This document shows positions 6,544 to 11,663 of a stretch of DNA of 11,663 nt, piece by piece. Made by a program: the position numbers and the translations under genes. The notes under the pieces were generated by a model. The model saw nothing but the letters and a program-made list of their open reading frames with translations, ran no database searches and had not been told where the DNA came from. The stretch is from Bacteroidota bacterium (GTDB taxonomy: Bacteria; Bacteroidota; Bacteroidia; Bacteroidales; UBA4417), in contig JAIFMH010000006.1 in NCBI GenBank assembly GCA_020048595.1, positions 1 to 11,663 of the forward strand, written 5' to 3'. Positions within the stretch are counted from its first letter, which is position 1; each line of letters starts with the position of its first letter.

Positions 6544-8127
6544 CTATTTAATGTATTTTGCTGCAGTTTCTTTTGCAATGCTGTCTATTTTAGCCAGAAT
6601 CTGGTCGTCAAGCTTGCCTTGCTTAAGATCGGCGAGCAACTCTTTGTGGCTAACCTCAAGGTGATGGAGAAATTCCGTTTCAAAATCATGGATCGATTTA
6701 ACAGGCACTTTCTGTAACAAGCCACGGGTTCCACAGGCAATAATCGCAATCTGTTTTTCAACAGGAACCGGTGAATACTGAGGCTGTTTCAGAATTTCAA
6801 CATTACGGGCTCCCCTGTCGAGGATATTTTTGGTAGCTGCATCCAGGTCGGAACCAAATTTTGAGAATGCTTCCAGTTCGCGGAATTCAGCCTGAGCCAG
6901 TTTTAGTGTTCCGGCTACTTTTTTCATTGCTTTGATCTGGGCATTTCCACCAACGCGTGATACTGAAATCCCTACGTTAATAGCCGGACGGATACCGGAA
7001 TTGAAAAGCGTTGTTTCGAGAAATATCTGTCCGTCGGTAATCGAGATTACATTGGTAGGAATATAGGCTGAAACGTCGCCGGCCTGTGTTTCAATGATAG
7101 GCAGTGCTGTAAGTGAACCTCCGCCTTTTACCAAATGCCTGATGGATTCAGGAAGGTCGTTCATCTGTTTTGCAATTTCATCACTCTTGATGATCTTGGC
7201 AGCACGTTCGAGAAGGCGAGAGTGCAGATAGAATACGTCGCCAGGATATGCTTCGCGTCCCGGTGGGCGACGCAGCAACAAGGAAACTTCGCGGTAAGCA
7301 ACAGCCTGTTTAGAAAGATCATCATAAATAACCAATGCCGAACGTCCGGTATCGCGTAAAAACTCGCCGATAGCAGCACCGGTAAAAGGAGCATAAAACT
7401 GCATGGCAGCAGGATCGCTGGCAGTAGCCATAACGATTACCGTGTATGCCATTGCACCATGGTCCTCGAGTGTTTTTACAATGTTGGCTACTGTTGAACC
7501 TTTTTGACCGATAGCTACGTAAATACAGAAAACGGGTTCACCTTTATCGAAAAATTCTTTCTGATTTATAATGGTATCTATGGCAATAGCAGATTTCCCA
7601 GTCTGGCGGTCGCCGATGATAAGCTCACGTTGTCCGCGGCCGATCGGGATCATAGCATCAATAGCTTTAATACCGGTTTGTAATGGCTCGGTTACCGGCT
7701 GCCGGAAAATAACACCCGGAGCTTTACGTTCGATAGGCATTTCGAAAAGTTCACCTTTAAGTTCACCTTTGCCGTCGATAGGTTCGCCAAGTGTATTGAT
7801 AACACGACCAAGCATACCGGCACCAACACGGATGCTGGCAATACGTTTGGTGCGTTGTACCTTATCGCCTTCTTTTATATTCTTTGATTCCCCTAAAAGC
7901 ACAACGCCCACGTTATCCTCTTCGAGGTTGAGCACAATACCTTTGGTGTCGGTTTTAACAAACTCAACAAGCTCGCCCGATTGTGCATTGGTGAGGCCAT
8001 AAACACGGGCAATGCCGTCGCCTACCTGGAGCACAGATCCGATTTCTTTTATTTCGGCTTCAGTTGTAAAACCGGCCAATTCCTGCCGCAGTATTGCTGT
8101 TACTTCTGCGGGTTTAATTTCTGCCAT
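6544..8127 (-). CDS. atpA: F-type ATP synthase alpha subunit
   Basis: A 527-residue F1 alpha subunit, which alternates with beta in the catalytic hexamer and carries the non-catalytic nucleotide sites. An N-terminal beta barrel (about 26-95) is followed by the nucleotide domain with Walker A GDRQTGKS (172-179), the segment ALVIYDDLSKQAVAYR (264-279) with the Walker B region, and RRPPGREAYPGDVFY (286-300). The arginine finger lies in SVSRVGG (R391). The C-terminal helical domain is complete. A small insert before GGGSLTALPIIETQ (about 315-334) appears normal for the phylum. It lies 79 bases after atpH; its leader has the 21-bp tandem repeat noted separately. Start at MAEIKPAEV fits the family. 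Confidence 0.98.
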   Translation of the reverse strand: MAEIKPAEVTAILRQELAGFTTEAEIKEIGSVLQVGDGIARVYGLTNAQSGELVEFVKTDTKGIVLNLEEDNVGVVLLGESKNIKEGDKVQRTKRIASIRVGAGMLGRVINTLGEPIDGKGELKGELFEMPIERKAPGVIFRQPVTEPLQTGIKAIDAMIPIGRGQRELIIGDRQTGKSAIAIDTIINQKEFFDKGEPVFCIYVAIGQKGSTVANIVKTLEDHGAMAYTVIVMATASDPAAMQFYAPFTGAAIGEFLRDTGRSALVIYDDLSKQAVAYREVSLLLRRPPGREAYPGDVFYLHSRLLERAAKIIKSDEIAKQMNDLPESIRHLVKGGGSLTALPIIETQAGDVSAYIPTNVISITDGQIFLETTLFNSGIRPAINVGISVSRVGGNAQIKAMKKVAGTLKLAQAEFRELEAFSKFGSDLDAATKNILDRGARNVEILKQPQYSPVPVEKQIAIIACGTRGLLQKVPVKSIHDFETEFLHHLEVSHKELLADLKQGKLDDQILAKIDSIAKETAAKYIK

Positions 8128-8129
8128 AG

Positions 8130-8171
8130 TGGTTATTAGTTAATGGTTAATGGTTATTAGTAAATGGTTGT
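8130..8171. repeat. Imperfect 21-bp tandem repeat in the atpA leader
   Basis: TGGTTATTAGTTAATGGTTA begins at 8130 and is repeated, slightly changed, from 8151 (TGGTTATTAGTAAATGGTTG). The period is 21 bases and each copy holds a smaller TAATGG/AAATGG unit. It lies 2 to 44 bases upstream of the atpA ATG, so it forms part of the leader between atpH and atpA and yields a purine-poor, unstructured mRNA stretch there. Confidence 0.7.
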
Positions 8172-8206
8172 TTTAACTCCCATATCCTAATCCCTAAAAC
8201 CTCTTT

Positions 8207-8764
8207 TTAAAATCCTCTTACAAACAGATTTTTTTCAAAATCCTTTTTGAGTTGTTTTATTTTTGTTGCTATACTCTGATCGAGCTGGAAATTATCAAGA
8301 TTAATAACAAAACCGCCTAACAGAGCCTCATCGGTTTTTTCAACCAGTTCAATTTTTTTATTAGTCACTTTCTGTAAAAGCTCCAAAATACTGGTTCTAT
8401 CCGCAGCAACCAATTCAACAGCGGATGTTACATATGCAGTTTTAATTCCTTTGGAGGCTTTATAAAGGTCAGCGAAAGCTTCGGCAATAGAGGGCAGATA
8501 GCGTTCGCGGCGCTTACGAATCATAAGGGTCATAAAACTGAGAGACATCTTATGCATTGATGTTCCAAAAATCTTAGTAACCACTTTAATTTTTTTATCC
8601 GCATTTATAACCGGATTTTGAAGCATCCGAACAAAATCGTGGTTCGATTCACAAACATCTCCGAGCAGCGTCATATCCTCATACGTATTTTCAATGATGC
8701 CTTTTTCATCGGCAAGGTCGAAAAATGCAGCAGCATAACGTATGGTTATTTTTGTATAACTCAT
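8207..8764 (-). CDS. atpH: F-type ATP synthase delta subunit (OSCP)
   Basis: A 185-residue stator protein that joins the top of F1 alpha to the peripheral b stalk. The N-terminal six-helix domain begins with ITIRYAAAFFDLA (7-19) and includes LQNPVINADKK (48-58). The C-terminal domain has the family signature TDEALLGGFVINLDN followed by LDQSIATKIKQLK. Length is normal for the family. It follows atpF by 21 bases and precedes atpA by 79 bases. No Shine-Dalgarno sequence is seen. Identification rests on these motifs and the fixed F-H-A-G gene order. Confidence 0.95.
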   Translation of the reverse strand: MSYTKITIRYAAAFFDLADEKGIIENTYEDMTLLGDVCESNHDFVRMLQNPVINADKKIKVVTKIFGTSMHKMSLSFMTLMIRKRRERYLPSIAEAFADLYKASKGIKTAYVTSAVELVAADRTSILELLQKVTNKKIELVEKTDEALLGGFVINLDNFQLDQSIATKIKQLKKDFEKNLFVRGF

Positions 8765-8785
8765 TTGAGGGTTTTAAGATTCTGC

Positions 8786-9280
8786 TTAATTTATTTTAAT
8801 TTCTTTAAGAAGTTTCTCGGTAAGCAGATGTTGTTGCTGCTTGTTTTCCAATTCCTTCCCAATTACTTTTTCAGCGATTTCAATTGAAATAGTAGCAATC
8901 TGATTTTTCAGATCGTTGATAGCTGCCATTTTTTCGAACTGAATATTTTCGCGGGCATTTTCTAAAATTCTGGCTGATTCTTCATTTGCTTTAGCCCGGG
9001 CTTCATCGAGGATAGCTTCTTTTACTTTACGCGCATCACGCATTAAAGCATCGCGTTCGTCCTTGGCATCACGAAGCAATTGCTCGTTACCGGCTTTTAA
9101 CTGAAGCATTTCTTTTTTTGCATCGTTAGCAGCTTCCAACGCTTTTTCAATAGAATCTTCCCGTTGATGTATGCCTTTCATGATGGGCTTCCAGGCATAT
9201 TTGCCAAGGACAAACAAAACCAGGCTGAATGAAACCAACATCCAGAATATCAAGCCTATACCAGGAGTTACTAATTGCAT
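8786..9280 (-). CDS. atpF: F-type ATP synthase b subunit
   Basis: A 164-residue protein of the peripheral stalk. One N-terminal membrane helix (about 7-26, GIGLIFWMLVSFSLVLFVLG) is followed by WKPIMKGIHQRED and a long charged helix (about 36-130), rich in Ala, Glu, Lys and Arg, that should form the right-handed coiled coil of the b dimer. The end, IEIAEKVIGKEL, is the conserved delta-binding region. Only one b gene is present, so a homodimer is expected. It is 109 bases downstream of atpE, the largest gap inside the operon, and that gap contains a stable hairpin. Confidence 0.96.
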   Translation of the reverse strand: MQLVTPGIGLIFWMLVSFSLVLFVLGKYAWKPIMKGIHQREDSIEKALEAANDAKKEMLQLKAGNEQLLRDAKDERDALMRDARKVKEAILDEARAKANEESARILENARENIQFEKMAAINDLKNQIATISIEIAEKVIGKELENKQQQHLLTEKLLKEIKIN

Positions 9281-9347
9281 AGTTCTGGGTATGAATAGTT
9301 TATATTTTGTTTACTTTGTGATCAGTTGAAAATTAATCAACCACCGC

Positions 9348-9368
9348 ATCCCTGCCAGGTGCAGGGAT
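9348..9368 (-). promoter_or_regulatory. Stable hairpin between atpE and atpF
   Basis: ATCCCTGC (9348-9355) pairs perfectly with GCAGGGAT (9361-9368) around a 5-base loop, 21 bases after the atpE stop. It is not followed by a T run on the minus strand, so a full terminator is unlikely. Such a hairpin at the 3' end of atpE could protect upstream mRNA from exonucleases or cause partial stopping, favouring the c subunit, which is needed in many more copies than b. The structure is seen; the role is inferred. Confidence 0.6.
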
Positions 9369-9389
9369 ACAGCAGCTGAAAATTTGTTT

Positions 9390-9650
9390 TTACAGGAACA
9401 GGATCAACAGACAAACCACGATAGCGAAGAAAGCAACACCTTCGATAAGAGCGGCTGCAACAATCATGTTCGAACGGATATCGCCTACGCTTTCAGGCTG
9501 GCGGGCAATGGATTCGAGAGCTGATGCTCCGATTTTTCCAATACCAATACCTGCACCGATAGCTGCAATACCAGCACCAATACCAGCACCCATTTTTGCA
9601 ACGGGAGCAAGATTTGCTGCTTCTTGTAATAAAACGCTTAAGAGTGACAT
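9390..9650 (-). CDS. atpE: F-type ATP synthase c subunit (proteolipid ring)
   Basis: An 86-residue hairpin of two membrane helices that forms the rotating ring of F0. Helix 1 is glycine-rich (GAGIGAGIAAIGAGIGIG, 21-38). The polar loop is ARQPE (49-53). Helix 2 holds the ion-binding Glu70 in AALIEG. The residue after Glu70 is Gly, not Ser/Thr, and helix 1 has Ala where Na+-dependent enzymes have Gln, so proton coupling is the likelier mode. About ten extra residues at the N-terminus may be a short periplasmic or amphipathic extension. It lies 30 bases after atpB. Confidence 0.97.
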   Translation of the reverse strand: MSLLSVLLQEAANLAPVAKMGAGIGAGIAAIGAGIGIGKIGASALESIARQPESVGDIRSNMIVAAALIEGVAFFAIVVCLLILFL

Positions 9651-9680
9651 AAGAATTGAATTATATGATTAATAAAAGAT

Positions 9681-10835
9681 TTAGTGTTCAGTAGTATGTT
9701 CTTCGGTATGAGCGTGTTCTTCCATAGCCATTCCGAAGTAAATGGATGAAAGTAATGAAAACACATAAGCCTGGATAAATGCTACCAGCAATTCGAGAAG
9801 GCTCATGAATACCCCAAAAGCAATGGAGAATATGGAAACTCCGTATCCTGCAACAATGTTCATGTTCCCAAATATAAAGATCAGGCTCATGAAACCAAGC
9901 AGAATGATATGGCCTGCTGTCATGTTGGCAAATAAACGGACCATTAATACAAATGGCTTTGTTATTAATCCTACTATCTCAACGATAGGCATAAGCGGAA
10001 TCGGAAATTTTAGCCACCATGGAACTCCAGGAGCATTAATGATGTGAGTCCAGTAGCTTTTATTTCCATTAAATGATGTTATCACAAAAGTGAAGAGTGC
10101 CAGCACCATGGTAACGGCAACGTTACCGGTAAGGTTAGCTCCTCCCGGGAAAATGGGGATCAGGCCCATAAGGTTATTCAGAAAAATAAACCAAAATACT
10201 GTCAGCAGGAAAGGCATAAAACGGGCGTAATTCTTTTTACCTAAACCGGGAATAGCTATATCGTCGCGCACAAAAAGTATGATGGGCTCAAGTACAGATT
10301 GAAGACCTCTGGGTGCCGAATTTGGATTTTTCTTATACTTGTTACCTATTGAAATGAAGATAAAGCATAACAGGAGAACACTAATAAATAGTGACAAAAC
10401 ATTTTTGGTGATAGAAAAGTCAAGAGGTAATTTTGCTGAGGCATCAATAGTTTCACCATCCTCCATTACTTTAACAATCTTTCCCTCATTTTCTCCTTCC
10501 ATCATTAACCTGTATCCTCGGTATGCTTCGTGACCATGGTGAAAATGACCTGAACTGAATGAAACCAGTTTGCCATTATCAAGCAAAATTACAGGCAAAG
10601 GAATTGAAAGATGAAAATCGTTGTATGTTAATATGTGCCATTCGTGTGCATCTACAATATGATCGATGATCATTTTACCTGCATCAAATGCTTTTTTGGT
10701 TTCAGCTTTTTCGTGCGATTGCGCCTGCTGATGCGTAGTTGTTTCGTTTTCGGTATTTCCATACGCAACCCCTGTAATAAACAAGGCAACTAATACGAAC
10801 TGTAACCTGACTGTATCTAATAACTTCCTGATCAT
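9681..10835 (-). CDS. atpB: F-type ATP synthase a subunit with signal peptide and periplasmic N-terminal extension
   Basis: A 384-residue F0 a subunit, which forms the proton half-channels against the c ring. The membrane core from about 145 to 370 has five or six helices. The essential Arg is R300 in LMVRLFANMTAGH; E286 (PIVEIVGL) and Q355 (FIQAYVFS) are other conserved channel residues. The first 26 residues look like a signal peptide (MIRK, hydrophobic stretch 11-23, possible cleavage after AYG). About 115 residues of exported sequence follow, including the His-rich HFHHGHEAYR (97-106). The C-terminal tail is also rich in His and Glu (EEHAHTEEHTTEH). The long N-terminus is characteristic of Bacteroidetes. 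It is the first gene of the operon and diverges from tadA; no atpI/atpZ-like gene precedes it. Confidence 0.97.
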   Translation of the reverse strand: MIRKLLDTVRLQFVLVALFITGVAYGNTENETTTHQQAQSHEKAETKKAFDAGKMIIDHIVDAHEWHILTYNDFHLSIPLPVILLDNGKLVSFSSGHFHHGHEAYRGYRLMMEGENEGKIVKVMEDGETIDASAKLPLDFSITKNVLSLFISVLLLCFIFISIGNKYKKNPNSAPRGLQSVLEPIILFVRDDIAIPGLGKKNYARFMPFLLTVFWFIFLNNLMGLIPIFPGGANLTGNVAVTMVLALFTFVITSFNGNKSYWTHIINAPGVPWWLKFPIPLMPIVEIVGLITKPFVLMVRLFANMTAGHIILLGFMSLIFIFGNMNIVAGYGVSIFSIAFGVFMSLLELLVAFIQAYVFSLLSSIYFGMAMEEHAHTEEHTTEH

Positions 10836-10900
10836 TAGCCTATTTTCGAATTGGATTGCAATATTACTAAGATTTCATGGAATTAACCTTGTATTCATTC

Positions 10901-10908
10901 CAAAATTA
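10901..10908 (-). promoter_or_regulatory. Candidate -7 box of the ATP synthase operon promoter
   Basis: TAATTTTG on the minus strand matches TAnnTTTG exactly and lies 66 bases before the atpB ATG. No clear TTTG is present 18-22 bases upstream, so the -33 element is weak or absent. It is the only exact match found in the 239-base divergent spacer on this strand. Confidence 0.4.
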
Positions 10909-11093
10909 CGAAATTCTTTCAGTTTTCCTGTATTAAATTAAAAATTTCACTGGTGAATATGAAGAGGGATTTAAACAGCTTTCATAATGTCGGGAAATCA
11001 ATGATGAATAACCATGAAAAAGGGTGTATCAAATTTGTTCCGATATTTAAAAAACAACAAAAGCAGAATCCGGTATGAATAGAATAAAACTGA

Positions 11094-11101
11094 TACCTTT
11101 G
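11094..11101 (+). promoter_or_regulatory. Candidate -7 box of tadA
   Basis: TACCTTTG matches TAnnTTTG and lies 18 bases before the ATG at 11120. Transcription from it would give a very short leader, as proposed for the nuclease gene at 1980. No -33 TTG is found at the right distance, so confidence is low. If real, it excludes the upstream ATG at 11075 as the start. Confidence 0.3.
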
Positions 11102-11119
11102 TTAACCGAACAAAATAGT

Positions 11120-11566
11120 ATGGAATTTACAGTTTTCTCAGATGAATCATTTATGCGGGAGGCATTAAAAGAAGCCCGCATAGCACTTGGCAAGGATGAA
11201 GTGCCAATTGGTGCTGTAATTGTTTGCGAAAACCGTATTATCGCCAGGGCGCACAATTTAACCGAACAACTGAATGATGTTACTGCTCATGCCGAAATGC
11301 AGGCTTTTACTGCGGCATCCGGATTTATGGGCGGTAAATACCTGGAAGGATGCACCTTATACGTTACCATAGAGCCATGCGTTATGTGTGCCGGAGCTTC
11401 ATTCTGGAGCCAGATAAGTAGAATTGTTTACGGAGCCGGTGACATAAAACGTGGTTATTCGTTGCTAAGTTCCTCGGTGTTGCACCCACGCACCAAGGTT
11501 ACAAGCGGTGTACTTGCTGATGAATGTGGGGAGTTGATGAAGGATTTTTTCAGAAAAAAGCGCTAA
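11120..11566 (+). CDS. tadA: tRNA-specific adenosine deaminase
   Basis: It deaminates A34 to inosine in the tRNA-Arg(ACG) anticodon, letting one tRNA read three arginine codons. With the start used here it has 148 residues. The zinc deaminase motifs are complete: TAHAEMQ with H57 and catalytic E59, and EPCVMCAG with C87 and C90. The substrate region HNLTEQLNDVTAHAEM is typical of bacterial TadA. The C-terminal end SGVLADECGELMKDFF also fits. The frame opens earlier at an ATG at 11075 (15 more residues, MNRIKLIPLLTEQNS), but family members usually start close to FSDESFM and a -7-like box lies between the two ATGs. It is divergent from atpB. No terminator was found after it. A guanine deaminase is the main alternative in this superfamily, but the motifs favour TadA. 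Confidence 0.92.
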   Translation: MEFTVFSDESFMREALKEARIALGKDEVPIGAVIVCENRIIARAHNLTEQLNDVTAHAEMQAFTAASGFMGGKYLEGCTLYVTIEPCVMCAGASFWSQISRIVYGAGDIKRGYSLLSSSVLHPRTKVTSGVLADECGELMKDFFRKKR

Positions 11567-11645
11567 TTAACGGAAAGAAATCAGGGATTTATTACCACTT
11601 TTTATAACTGGTTTAAATTTTTATACCAAACCTTCACGGGAAGTG

Positions 11646-11653
11646 TACTTTTG
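11646..11653 (+). promoter_or_regulatory. Candidate -7 box of a gene beyond the right edge
   Basis: TACTTTTG, ten bases from the end of the window, matches TAnnTTTG exactly and continues into GCACAATACTT. The upstream -33 is not clear. It lies 80 bases past the tadA stop and suggests a plus-strand gene starting just outside. Confidence 0.45.
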
Positions 11654-11663
11654 CACAATACTT

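Noticed and set aside
11075..11119. Upstream ATG giving TadA a 15-residue extension
   Set aside because: The added residues do not resemble TadA N-termini and a -7-like box lies inside them; the ATG at 11120 fits the family better.
1..11663. Defence system, phage, CRISPR or biosynthetic cluster
   Set aside because: Every supported gene is a known housekeeping or repair family, and no repeat array, integrase or transposase is visible.

Overview
This window looks like a housekeeping segment of a Bacteroidetes chromosome, probably Bacteroidales or a near relative. The evidence is the protein family flavour (long L25/Ctc, long subunit a with a signal peptide, GTG-started DnaQ/GIY-YIG protein), the absence of Shine-Dalgarno sequences before nearly all genes, AT-rich leaders, and several boxes matching the Bacteroidetes -7 consensus TAnnTTTG. 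No rRNA, tRNA, CRISPR array or complete insertion sequence was seen.

Layout. Bases 1-245 are non-coding: a pair of REP-like hairpins lies between two copies of a 53-bp repeat, and the second copy forms the terminator of the next operon. A minus-strand pair follows, prs (PRPP synthetase) then rplY/ctc (ribosomal protein L25). Divergent from prs, on the plus strand, is a gene fusing a DnaQ-type 3'-5' exonuclease to the UvrC-like GIY-YIG nuclease and cysteine-cluster module. Its promoter sits in nested inverted repeats. A 338-bp convergent spacer with a bidirectional terminator separates it from the minus-strand genes that fill the rest of the window.

Reading those minus-strand genes in transcription order, the F-type ATP synthase operon atpB-atpE-atpF-atpH-atpA-atpG (10835 down to 5599) comes first. 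Then come a FtnA-type ferritin with its own terminator, and an unusual 389-residue adenylate kinase made of two tandem kinase domains, the second with its catalytic residues lost. The catalytic beta subunit (atpD) and epsilon (atpC) are not here, so the ATP synthase genes are split between at least two loci. A plus-strand tadA (tRNA adenosine deaminase) diverges from atpB, and a promoter-like box at the right edge points to a further plus-strand gene outside the window.

Functionally the genes cover energy conservation (ATP synthase), adenylate balance (Adk), nucleotide precursor supply (Prs), translation (L25, TadA), iron storage (ferritin) and DNA repair (DnaQ/GIY-YIG). I see no defence island, biosynthetic cluster or clearly new multi-gene system. 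The items most worth a second look are the degenerate tandem adenylate kinase, the operator-like promoter of the nuclease gene, the REP-like insertion beside a duplicated half-terminator, and the hairpin between atpE and atpF.
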